This document shows positions 1-8,843 of a stretch of 64,000 nt of DNA, one piece after another. Position 1 is the first letter of the stretch. The number at the start of each line of letters is the position of its first letter. The notes beneath the pieces were generated by a model that had not been told where the DNA came from, searched no databases, and was given only the letters and a program-made list of their open reading frames with translations. This DNA is from Phytomonas francai. Lineage: Eukaryota; Euglenozoa; Kinetoplastea; Trypanosomatida; Trypanosomatidae. The position numbers and the translations under genes were made by a program. The stretch covers positions 63,623 through 127,622 of the forward strand of contig MJCC01000006.1 in assembly GCA_001766655.1 (NCBI GenBank), read 5' to 3'.

Positions 1-2190
1 ACCATCGTCAACCATTCCTTGCTGAGCAGCGGCCTTATCTTCCGAATTCCGATTCTTATCCAATGCCTCTGCGTTCAGCGCAAAAGAAGGACGTTGTACG
101 GGGCATTTCCTCTCTTCAGCATCACGACTCACTACCTCCCGAGCCCTATGATCCAAACGGTTTAGTGCATAACCATTTGAATAACGGTTCTTTGGTAATA
201 TTTTCTGTTGTTCACCTAGAGGCGGTCCCTCCTTTAATTTTACCGCTGATGGTTTCGCGTTTTGTCGGGCGGCCTTATCCGCGTGCAACGGTGAGTTCGC
301 TGCTATCTTCGCCTTCGGCCGCTGGGCCATTAATGGTGGAGCATTGCCTTTTGAAACCCCTTTCACGGGGCGATAGGGAGAGTATCTAGGGTCAACACCA
401 AACTTCCGCTGAAGCCCTTGAGCGGGAGTACGATAGGGGAGGCCACCAGCTTGTGCAGGCGACTTCTGTGCTGGTGCGCATCGGTGTTCATTCCTCGAGT
501 GAGGACGAGAAAGAGGGCAGGAAAGGGGAGAAGAAACATCGCGGTTATTGCGAGGTGAAACCCCAGCCTCACGAGGCAGTGGTGCTGATGGCTGGGGATC
601 CTTAACCGGCTTCTTGTTGCCATTGTAGCCATTTGCATGAACATTATTCTCTACATCTAGCTCAACACGACGTTGTTGAACCAGGATGCGTTGAAGCTCC
701 TTCTCACGGAGCTCGTTCAAACGTTTGCGCCTCTCCAAATCTTCTTTTTGCTTTCTCAAATAGTCCTCCTGTTTGCGTCGCATATACGCGTGAATCGTTT
801 CCTTTGCCTGAGGATTTGCACCGTGTTCATATTTCGCCATGATAGACTTTATTCGCTTAACATCCGGCTGGTATCCACAGAATGGGGGTGAGTCGCGTGC
901 GAGGACGCTTTCATCGGACTTGTCCGCTGACTCGGAATTAGGTGACATTACCTTGTGGTTACTGGGGGAAGAGGGTCGCCTAGCGTACGGTGAAGCCCCT
1001 GCTAGAGCGACAGCGCTGAGCCTATCCCGCATATGTTGAAGGTTATCCAGTATGTTTCGTTGGTACAGATCGCTTGGTGTGGCGCAATTCGCATTGTTTG
1101 GATTGATATTCGCGTTGGCTGCTCTCGGTTTCGGTCCCAAGATGTCAGCAACGGGTCTCGACTCAGGAGAGACTTTTCGAGGTGACTGCTGCACCACCGC
1201 CATGGCCGCCGCCTGGCCTGGGGTGAGGCCCGGAGTTTGCTTCATTTTCTTCTGATCTGCTCGAGGGGTAGGGCACGGCGTTTTTTTGCCACCTTGACAT
1301 TCGTTGGAGTTTTCGCTGTTAGGTGAGCCGACTTCAAAATCAATGATGTCTTTCAGACGCACACGGCATTGAGTCGCTAGCATGAGATTCTCCTCCAGCT
1401 GCTCCAAGGATCGACGAACAAGACGAAGGGAAAGAAGCTGCTTGATACTCGGACGCTTTATGGGGTCCTTTTGAAGGCACCATGCTATCATCTTGCGGAA
1501 CTCGGGTGAGTATTGACTAGAAATCTCCGGACATTGACCAGTGATGATGCGTTGCATCAGCTGATTCATGTTACCACCATCAAAGGGATGCCGGCCGCCA
1601 GTGGCACACTCATACAGGAGGACGCCTAATGCCCAGATATCGCTTTTGTTGTTGTACGGCTTGTTTCGGCACAACTCCGGGGAAAAATAATATGGCGTGC
1701 CACAGACTGTGTTGGCCATTCCCATCGTGTTGCGAAGGACAGTGGTGATACCAAAGTCACCCAACTTGACAGCGCCGTTTTTCATAAGAAAAACGTTCAT
1801 CGTTTTAATGTCTCGGTGTAGCATGTGGAACGAATGAAGGTACTCCATAGCCAGGCATACTTGAGAGAAATAATACATAACTAGCGATTCTTTCATAGGG
1901 CGACGCGTTTGGTTTATTTTCGCACTTAGATCCCCGCCATCGCAGTATTCCATTACAATGTACAGGCTCTTTTGATTTTCAAACTGCTCAACGTAGCGCA
2001 CAATATTGGGATGCTTAAGCTTCTGGAGGATCGTACACTCATGCCGTGCCCCATCCCGTTCCTTCTTGGACATTTTCAACAAGGAGACCTCTTTAACAAC
2101 AAATAGTACGTCATCTACCTTGCGCTTTATGAGAATTGCGCTACCAAAGCTTCCCTTGCCAAGCACACGAACTTTCTGGTACTTGTCCAT
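1..2190 (-). CDS. NEK-family serine/threonine protein kinase, C-terminus cut by window edge
   Basis: The frame is open from the ATG at 2188-2190 to base 1 (730 codons, no stop), so the 3' end lies outside the window. The first ~265 residues are a complete kinase domain. It has a glycine-rich loop GKGSFG (11-16), the ATP-binding Lys33, a catalytic HRD with Asp127, a DFG with Asp145, and CGTPYYFSPE in the activation segment (Ser replaces the usual Ala of APE). The small lobe and the HRDIKTMNVF catalytic loop fit the NIMA-related (NEK) family, which in flagellates acts on basal bodies, flagella and the cell cycle. After the kinase come a low-complexity Pro/Ser-rich linker, a charged coiled coil at ~455-510, and a long basic tail. 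All catalytic residues are present, so it should be active. The NEK assignment is by motif; the specific paralogue is unknown. Confidence 0.88.
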   Translation of the reverse strand, partial: MDKYQKVRVLGKGSFGSAILIKRKVDDVLFVVKEVSLLKMSKKERDGARHECTILQKLKHPNIVRYVEQFENQKSLYIVMEYCDGGDLSAKINQTRRPMKESLVMYYFSQVCLAMEYLHSFHMLHRDIKTMNVFLMKNGAVKLGDFGITTVLRNTMGMANTVCGTPYYFSPELCRNKPYNNKSDIWALGVLLYECATGGRHPFDGGNMNQLMQRIITGQCPEISSQYSPEFRKMIAWCLQKDPIKRPSIKQLLSLRLVRRSLEQLEENLMLATQCRVRLKDIIDFEVGSPNSENSNECQGGKKTPCPTPRADQKKMKQTPGLTPGQAAAMAVVQQSPRKVSPESRPVADILGPKPRAANANINPNNANCATPSDLYQRNILDNLQHMRDRLSAVALAGASPYARRPSSPSNHKVMSPNSESADKSDESVLARDSPPFCGYQPDVKRIKSIMAKYEHGANPQAKETIHAYMRRKQEDYLRKQKEDLERRKRLNELREKELQRILVQQRRVELDVENNVHANGYNGNKKPVKDPQPSAPLPREAGVSPRNNRDVSSPLSCPLSRPHSRNEHRCAPAQKSPAQAGGLPYRTPAQGLQRKFGVDPRYSPYRPVKGVSKGNAPPLMAQRPKAKIAANSPLHADKAARQNAKPSAVKLKEGPPLGEQQKILPKNRYSNGYALNRLDHRAREVVSRDAEERKCPVQRPSFALNAEALDKNRNSEDKAAAQQGMVDDG

Positions 2191-2974
2191 AGGATAGCTT
2201 TTTTACCAAAACAATATTGAATTCTCTTTATATCCGTATATTTGTATTTTTTTTAATGTAATAAACAGATATATATCTATATGTAGATATAGATACGTCT
2301 GGGTATATATGTTTAGTGTATGCCTGTAGGACAAATGATGGGGGGAAAAAAGAATAATAGTAATCCGTTTAAAAGGGCTAAGGTAAGTATGGGGAACTCA
2401 AATATATAAAATAACTAATTTTCTAAACCTATTGTAAAAAATAAAATAAAACCCTTGTAAAAACAAGACTTTGGTTTCTATGAACAAACAAAAAAAAGAG
2501 TCAAAGGAAGAAACACTTTTTGTATTTAAGTAAACATGTCATATTATACAGTAAAATAAACCAACGATAGGGTTGGTGAGAAATGAAACCATCGCCTTTC
2601 CATGTGTTAGGTTTGAATGAGGAATGTCGAGCTATTTTAACATTTTACTCATCTTCAAAATCGCATTTAATTCAATTTCAAAAGTTCACCATTTGATTCA
2701 CATTGACTATTGAAATATGAGTAAAGCAGTTTACGATAACTCTACCGTTGTGTCTTTTATAAGTCCCATTTTCAGAACCCTATTTTGCTGTATATTTAAG
2801 TTTGAGGCGGGAAGACAGCCACAGTGAAGCAATTCCAAGCTTCAAGGGAAAATTGTCTGCATATGAATACTTGAGTGCGTGTATAAGCAGGGGCTGCCTT
2901 TTTCACAAACTCTACAGTTTAGCTATCCTATCTAACCGTTGTTTGGTCATCTCATCTCGTTCTATTTTCCATTC
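2191..2974. other. Intergenic spacer, AT-rich
   Basis: This 0.78 kb stretch holds the leader of the NEK kinase and the 3' UTR of the large membrane protein on the minus strand. A short ATATCTATATGTAGATATAG element lies near 2268-2290. No reading frame or RNA gene could be supported. Confidence 0.6.
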
Positions 2975-5900
2975 TTAAAATTCGGCAATTTCATCGTCTT
3001 GCACTCGCTTTTCCTCCTTCTCAATACGCAATGCACCCATTGTGCTACATCTAATTTCTCCAGTGGACAGTTTAAACTCCCTGTCTCCGTTATCATCTAC
3101 ACGCGTTTGTTCGGTCCCTAAGACGCCAAACTTGGTTCTTATAGGTAAAGAGTCACCTTTGTTGTCATTATCAGCCACTAAGCCGCCGCCACCCTCGACT
3201 AGCACTGAGATGCTAGTTGTACCGTCCTGCTCCATATTCGAGTTGTTGTTATCGATGGATTTATCAGCGTGGCTGTTACTGCTAATACCTAGTGAATTTT
3301 CGGCGTTGCTGGTGTGATATTTACACCTGTGAATAATGCGCTTGAACTTGGCTTCGATGTATATCGAAACTAACAAAGTGGCAATAACCGCGATAAGAAG
3401 AAAAACGAAGAGTGCTGTAGCACTCTTCTGGCCAAAAGCACCCTTTAACTTTGCCATGGCTATTTTATAGGCTTGGGTGTCAAATTGGGTTGCTGCCGAA
3501 ATCCCATGGGTAACGTGAAAAATGTAAAGAAATTTGTCCTCCGTTTCGTTGATCACCCTCGCGTTACTGGAAATTCCTTCGAGTGTTGTAAATTTTAGAG
3601 AAACCTGCAGATACATGGGCACATTGATACTGCTGTTGTGATCTAGAAGGGTGCCAGGGGTAAAGACGAAGCTGAAGGGTACTGTAACAGGTTTTTCATC
3701 AGAGTCGACGGCTGCATATCTCACACGTCGATATTTCAGAAATGGAGTCACTTCGCTCCATGAATAGTATCGTCCAGCTTTGTTATATGTAAAGGGGTAC
3801 TCATCAGTCTCCTCCATGGTAATCTCGTTACCCAGCGGCACATTCCCTTCCAGTAGGATATCAAAGTATTCGTTGGCCTTCAGATCAGAAGCCGCTACCG
3901 CAACGGTTTCATTCAAGGGTACTCTAAGTAAAATATACTGTAACTCTGCAACCGTGTACGTCACACTTGAGAAAGAGTAAGGGGTAATAATGGTACCGTC
4001 TGATCTTTCCTTGATGGAGGGAATCGTAACAAAAACCCAGTCCTTCACACCAAAGATATACTCCTGCTCGTGGGCACACAAAGTTGCCTTTGTATCCTTG
4101 CAGCTGTTAGGGAGTATAACATCAAGCGAAGATAGGTTAACCTCGGGGTTGATGCGGCTGAGAGACAAGTTGCACATGGAAGCATTCATTAATGGTTTGG
4201 GCATACTAAAATCATTATCAACCACAACACCGGTGACATTGGCAAAAGGGAAAGACTGAAAGGGATTAACAGGTGTCGAATTGCCTAATATGTCTGGTAC
4301 TGGCCAATAAGAAGTAGCAGTGCACATTTGGGGGCGAAAATGGTCGTTGTTAATAAGGCTCACGTAGTCCCTTTGGTCTACCTTAACACTAAAAACCTGG
4401 TCATTGCTGAGCCTGACATGGATGAGAAAGGTGCCAACAGGGGCCGCATCAACCGAATTATAAGAGTTTCGACCACTGACGCGCAAGGTAAAGATTAATT
4501 CATAGTAACTGCCTATGTCAGACATCTGTCTAGGGAAAATGTAGGGGCTGCCATCCCCTTTGGAAGGGTGGCTGAAGCTAAATTTAGCGGCATCGTACCT
4601 TTCAAAGGTGACAATGCCGTCATTACCACAATCAGTTTCGAATTCAAGGCCAAGGCCTTTGCAGCGCATGCGGGTTCCCGTGCACTCTGGGCATTCTAAC
4701 CTGCTAGGCGACGCGAATTCATAGTAAACAAGACTCGAACTTTGCATTGAAACATCATGCGTATCGACATTGACTATTTTGTCATCCACCATGCGTCTTG
4801 GGTACATATGAACAGAGTATGCATAGAGCCTTTCGTTCGTATCCGCGTCTTTGCCAAAGGCATACTGAATATCTGAGACAATATGTACAGCACCATCCCC
4901 GGCCTCCTTTACCTCAGTGGTGAAGACAGTAATAGTACTTCGGATGGCCACGTTAACGTCGTGGGCCTTGCTATTCACTACAAACCCTTTATCAGGGGAC
5001 TCCAAGTCAACTGGCGTAAGCGTGTTCATGTAGACAGTCCCCTTCAGAACAGTATCACCAGTGAGTTTAAAGGTTGCAGTTCCATCAGGATTTTGTAGAG
5101 CTCGTAGGGACTCCACGGAGGCTGTGCCGACATACGTTGCGTCGCAATCATCAACATACAGACTCCAGTTAACGATTGGCGTGCGATCATTGCTATTATG
5201 CGTGTTGGGTGTCATAAAAGGTGCAAACCTGCACGGATCGCTGCGATAGATGTCGCATTGTTGATGCATGCCACCGAACTTCTGATAGTAGTTATCACCA
5301 AGCTTATAGCTATCCGTCAGAAGATTTAATCCCCCACCGTTGGGCAAAACAACGTCCGCGGCCTTTCCCTGAGTGCTCTGACGATCCAAGCATGAAGACT
5401 CGAAAGAAACAAGTGCGCTGTTTGGGGCGCTTGCGGAAGTACAGTAACCAGAGCCATTCACGAATGGGGTAAACGTCACAAAGTGAGATTTCAGGCTATC
5501 GAGCGTCATATAGGCGTAGATAATGAGATTGCCGTTTTGAGAGAAGTCGAAATCGATCGATCCAACTGCATGCCCATCTTTCCGAGTGGAATTGCCCCTA
5601 ACACAAGACCCTTTGCAGGTGATATGGTTGCTCTTATTATGGTATACACTCGAGTTGGCAGGTTCGGGTGTGATAGAGATTCGAGCAGTGGCCATACATG
5701 TGGTGAAAGGGCTCGCGGTGCAAGTCAAGGTGAAGTTAAAGGAATCCATGTCAACTGCAACAGAAGGGGTAAATGGGGTATAAAGAAAGGTTCCATCAGC
5801 TGCATTGAAATTTGAAATCGACCCCGTTTTAGGCTGTGTGATAAGTACTGCGTTTTTAAATTGATTAGTAGGGCAAAAGCTGCTGGACTGGACTGATGCC

Positions 5901-7024
5901 CTTGCCGTGAGACTTGATAACTTGGGGCTGAAGGTGCTGTCCGTGTTAAGCATGTAGTCATAATCAAAGACACCAGGACACACGTTGCTAGGCTGCGCAT
6001 CTTCGAATAAATTTACAGTCTTTACATAATAAGACTCAAACTGTGTCGAGTCTTCCTCGCTGCATCTAATTTTTAAAATAGAAGAGTCGATCGACGCTGT
6101 CAGACCTCCTGATGAGAAGCCACCCGATTTGTCCAAAAAAGAAGACTCAAAAACGTTGTCATTGTAGTTTGGCAAGTACTCAAGAGCGCATATTTTGGCC
6201 TGTGGCTTGTCAACCGATCCCGCTTTGTTACCTAAAGGGTGAAAGGACGCGCTAAAGGGGTGAGATTCCAGTAGTGGAAAGTTTGTCGGCGGCGTGATTA
6301 CGACAGTCTGGTCAAAAATGATTTCTTGGATAGGATCGCTATTGCAGGTGATGCGAATTCGAGCACTAAATTCACCTTCTTTTGTGTCGCTGCTATTTGC
6401 GTCAAAATTAAGTACAGGTTCGCCACTTGCACTTCTCATCAAAGAAAAGCGGTGACCCCTATTTTGGCTAAGGATTTCAATTGATAGATCGGGGCAAATA
6501 TCAACACCAGCTAGAGCGTTGATACTGAGCGAAGTCCCGACTGGAACGTGGATAGGTTCATGGGTGTGCCACACTGACTGCGAAGTAACGCTTGTGTGAC
6601 CCTGTACATTCAAATCCACCGCGGCAGGTTCTACAACATAGTAAACCACTGCCGAGCTACAGGGAAGGGTTGCCCCTCTACCACATGGCACGCTAACATC
6701 CACATAAGTGAGACGCCTCTTATTTAAGGAAAAGGAGGGTACGGGAGAAAAGCTGAGTATATACCACAGAAAGGGAAAGGTCATTGTACTTCTGTCGCCA
6801 TCTTTGTTAAGGTATTGGACTAGACCGTTGGGACATCTACCTAACTGCCATTGTGTGTGATACATCTTCACATTGATATCGCCTTGTGTTATTAAATAAA
6901 GCCATGTACATTTGGTCTGTTCTGCCTCCACACTTGGGGCTAAAAAGAGAAGAGATGCAACTAAAAAAGTCAAAAAAGCTCTCCAATACAATCGATACAT
7001 TGAAATACTAGCTAACATGATCAA
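2975..7024 (-). CDS. Very large type I membrane glycoprotein, Cys-rich ectodomain, unknown function
   Basis: A 1349-residue protein. A hydrophobic signal sequence fills roughly residues 9-34, ending in APSVEA; Met9 (MYRLYWRAF) is an equally good start. One strong transmembrane segment lies at about 1201-1223. It is followed by a 126-residue cytoplasmic tail that starts with a basic stop-transfer (KFKRIIHRC) and continues Asn/Asp/Gly-rich. The ~1170-residue ectodomain has many paired cysteines and many N-glycosylation sequons. Near residues 390-425 a stretch reading QPKTGSISNFNAADGTF resembles the strand pattern of cadherin-like/bacterial-Ig modules. The topology is that of a surface or endosomal receptor-like protein; no named family is recognised. 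A T16-GCAG trans-splice signal about 430 nt upstream gives a long leader. It lies downstream of B9D1 in the array. Confidence 0.8.
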   Translation of the reverse strand: MIMLASISMYRLYWRAFLTFLVASLLFLAPSVEAEQTKCTWLYLITQGDINVKMYHTQWQLGRCPNGLVQYLNKDGDRSTMTFPFLWYILSFSPVPSFSLNKRRLTYVDVSVPCGRGATLPCSSAVVYYVVEPAAVDLNVQGHTSVTSQSVWHTHEPIHVPVGTSLSINALAGVDICPDLSIEILSQNRGHRFSLMRSASGEPVLNFDANSSDTKEGEFSARIRITCNSDPIQEIIFDQTVVITPPTNFPLLESHPFSASFHPLGNKAGSVDKPQAKICALEYLPNYNDNVFESSFLDKSGGFSSGGLTASIDSSILKIRCSEEDSTQFESYYVKTVNLFEDAQPSNVCPGVFDYDYMLNTDSTFSPKLSSLTARASVQSSSFCPTNQFKNAVLITQPKTGSISNFNAADGTFLYTPFTPSVAVDMDSFNFTLTCTASPFTTCMATARISITPEPANSSVYHNKSNHITCKGSCVRGNSTRKDGHAVGSIDFDFSQNGNLIIYAYMTLDSLKSHFVTFTPFVNGSGYCTSASAPNSALVSFESSCLDRQSTQGKAADVVLPNGGGLNLLTDSYKLGDNYYQKFGGMHQQCDIYRSDPCRFAPFMTPNTHNSNDRTPIVNWSLYVDDCDATYVGTASVESLRALQNPDGTATFKLTGDTVLKGTVYMNTLTPVDLESPDKGFVVNSKAHDVNVAIRSTITVFTTEVKEAGDGAVHIVSDIQYAFGKDADTNERLYAYSVHMYPRRMVDDKIVNVDTHDVSMQSSSLVYYEFASPSRLECPECTGTRMRCKGLGLEFETDCGNDGIVTFERYDAAKFSFSHPSKGDGSPYIFPRQMSDIGSYYELIFTLRVSGRNSYNSVDAAPVGTFLIHVRLSNDQVFSVKVDQRDYVSLINNDHFRPQMCTATSYWPVPDILGNSTPVNPFQSFPFANVTGVVVDNDFSMPKPLMNASMCNLSLSRINPEVNLSSLDVILPNSCKDTKATLCAHEQEYIFGVKDWVFVTIPSIKERSDGTIITPYSFSSVTYTVAELQYILLRVPLNETVAVAASDLKANEYFDILLEGNVPLGNEITMEETDEYPFTYNKAGRYYSWSEVTPFLKYRRVRYAAVDSDEKPVTVPFSFVFTPGTLLDHNSSINVPMYLQVSLKFTTLEGISSNARVINETEDKFLYIFHVTHGISAATQFDTQAYKIAMAKLKGAFGQKSATALFVFLLIAVIATLLVSIYIEAKFKRIIHRCKYHTSNAENSLGISSNSHADKSIDNNNSNMEQDGTTSISVLVEGGGGLVADNDNKGDSLPIRTKFGVLGTEQTRVDDNGDREFKLSTGEIRCSTMGALRIEKEEKRVQDDEIAEF

Positions 7025-7608
7025 TGAAAAAATCCTTACTAATCAAAAACTAACACACTTAGCGAGCCGGCTAATAATAGTGATAGAAGAAGTGCTTATG
7101 CACGTCGTAGTAGAGTGTTCAGAAATGATAAATAGAACTGCCAACTACTATTTATGTAATTTGTAATGTGGTGAGTTGTAAACCTTTAAAAAGCAATTTG
7201 TTTATGTGTAACTATTACTATTAATATTACTATTTATTATTATTATTATCATGAATGAAACAAAAGAAATAAGCGAAAAAGAGTTGATGAGTAGGCGAGA
7301 ATTCAACCAGAAATGCTAAATAGACATCATTTTGAGCATAGCTCAGGAGAGCGAAAGCGAACAGGTCTTCATGCAAAGCGTTGTATTTTGTCAAGAAAAT
7401 GGAGGCAATGTAGTGCGCCAATGACGCATCTTTGAGTTGTAAAATGGAGTGCGGCTGCAAAAAAAAAAAAAAAACAAGCATGTCAGAGAGTTCTTATATA
7501 AGCAGGTCCCTTACATGTGTCTATGAACTACATTTTTACGGAACTCGATGAACTTCATAGCAAAAGCTCTATTGTTGTTTGAATTCGAGTATAAGGTTCA
7601 AATGAAAT
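7025..7608. other. Intergenic spacer with long leader of the membrane-protein gene
   Basis: On the minus strand this carries the B9D1 3' UTR, then a T16-GCAG acceptor at 7455-7474, then ~430 nt of AT-rich leader. An 83-codon frame across the acceptor is not considered real. Confidence 0.6.
7455..7474 (-). promoter_or_regulatory. Spliced-leader acceptor of the 1349-aa membrane protein gene
   Basis: On the minus strand a run of sixteen T is followed directly by GCAG, a textbook kinetoplastid polypyrimidine tract and AG acceptor. The AG lies at 7455-7456, giving a 5' UTR of about 430 nt to the ATG at 7024. Inferred from sequence only. Confidence 0.6.
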
Positions 7609-8352
7609 CTATGAGTCCTCATATCCACAGGAAGCCATGCCTTGAATCATCACTGTAAATGTCAGCTTCACGTGCCCAGAAATCGGTCTAGTTGTTAGTA
7701 CCACGCAGTCATCACCTCGGCAGATGTACGACAAATCTCGTAACACAGGGATTTCGCCTGTTAGCAGACTAATCAATTGGTGCTTCTTTGTCGCATTCTC
7801 AAGCTGCATGATACTCAGCTGTCGGCTATGATAGCCGCTTTGCATAGGCACAAAACAGCGACTGTAACCAATGATCGCATCTCCAGTGTCGAGATGTTCG
7901 CCATACGCCTTATGCGCAGCTACATTTAGGGGCTTGCTGGTTATTGTGTGGAGCGTCACAACCAGTTGTGGCCAGCCATGTGCGTTGGTGCTGTGCAATG
8001 CAAATTCAAAGGGAGTAGCCCACACAAAATATGCAAAAGGGTTTGTTGGGCGGTCCGAAAGCTGCGTAACTACCTCAGCATTGTTGCTATAAGTAGGGTA
8101 AACCACATCGCTATCGCTGTTACCGCTACCTGGTTCGTCTTTTGCTATTGAAGGTGATAAAAAAGACCAATCTGGGCCAAAGAATAGTTGAGTACGAGCA
8201 AACAAGGAACTTGCCTCGACGCACTCAGCCCCCTCAAGCACACCATGCACAAAGAGCTGGAACCCCTTTGTCGCCAACGTACGATCTACAAATGTGCGCA
8301 TGTGATAGTCTATTTTGCTATCCGAGCCTTCCACGCTACCCTCAGAAAGCAT
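7609..8352 (-). CDS. B9D1: B9 domain-containing protein 1 (transition-zone MKS complex)
   Basis: The preferred start at 8352 (MLSEGSVEG) gives 247 residues. The frame extends to 8505, but that extension crosses a T-rich tract followed by AG, which looks like the trans-splice site, and it encodes non-conserved hydrophobic sequence. The B9 domain covers roughly residues 20-240. Hallmarks shared with animal B9D1 are FALHSTNAHGWPQLVVTLH (animal: FKSTNPYGWPQIVLSVY) and a C-terminal strand GHVKLTFTVMIQGMASCGY (animal: GFVTLLFNVVTKDMRKLGY). B9D1 works with B9D2 and MKS1 at the ciliary/flagellar transition zone as part of the membrane diffusion barrier. An insert of low-complexity Ser/Asp sequence follows the first strands. 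It sits two genes from IFT140, another ciliary gene. Confidence 0.88.
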   Translation of the reverse strand: MLSEGSVEGSDSKIDYHMRTFVDRTLATKGFQLFVHGVLEGAECVEASSLFARTQLFFGPDWSFLSPSIAKDEPGSGNSDSDVVYPTYSNNAEVVTQLSDRPTNPFAYFVWATPFEFALHSTNAHGWPQLVVTLHTITSKPLNVAAHKAYGEHLDTGDAIIGYSRCFVPMQSGYHSRQLSIMQLENATKKHQLISLLTGEIPVLRDLSYICRGDDCVVLTTRPISGHVKLTFTVMIQGMASCGYEDS

Positions 8353-8843
8353 TGAGGATGTAAAAATTCTATTTAGTTTTAACCCTCCCTTTTTATTTTT
8401 AATAAAAAAAGATAATGAAAGCATATGAATAATTAGATAGCTTACGTATTCTGAAGATTTAGTTTCCCCTTCCCAAAAAGGCATCACAAATGCGGCTTGA
8501 TACAACGCGCTTCCTTAGGGATCGCAAATAGGAGAGATTACCGGAGAAACAGCATGCGCCTACTGGACGTGAGGAAACACAGCGCCACGAAGAAACTTCA
8601 TATGGCCTAGTGTTGCCTATAGCCCCTAATCCCATGAAAAAAAACTCTTTCCTTCTCCTCTTCATTCTTGGAAAACAAAAGAAGCAATAAAAAGTACAAT
8701 ACACTAAATAAAATTTTTCTCATATCATGGTCTAAATACATATACTTCTATTACAACACCTCCATGTCGTGACTCTTTTACATTACACTCAGTCGATGAG
8801 GCTAAAGCTGTGCCTCTAGCTTCCAATACCTCCACTTACAACC
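8353..8843. other. Intergenic spacer
   Basis: This 0.49 kb stretch separates the LRR gene from B9D1. On the minus strand a T-rich tract (8378-8410) followed by AG is the likely acceptor for B9D1. No other feature was seen. Confidence 0.55.

Noticed and set aside
7230..7481. 83-codon minus-strand frame
   Set aside because: It starts upstream of and runs through the T16-GCAG acceptor; the FFFFL run is just the pyrimidine tract translated.
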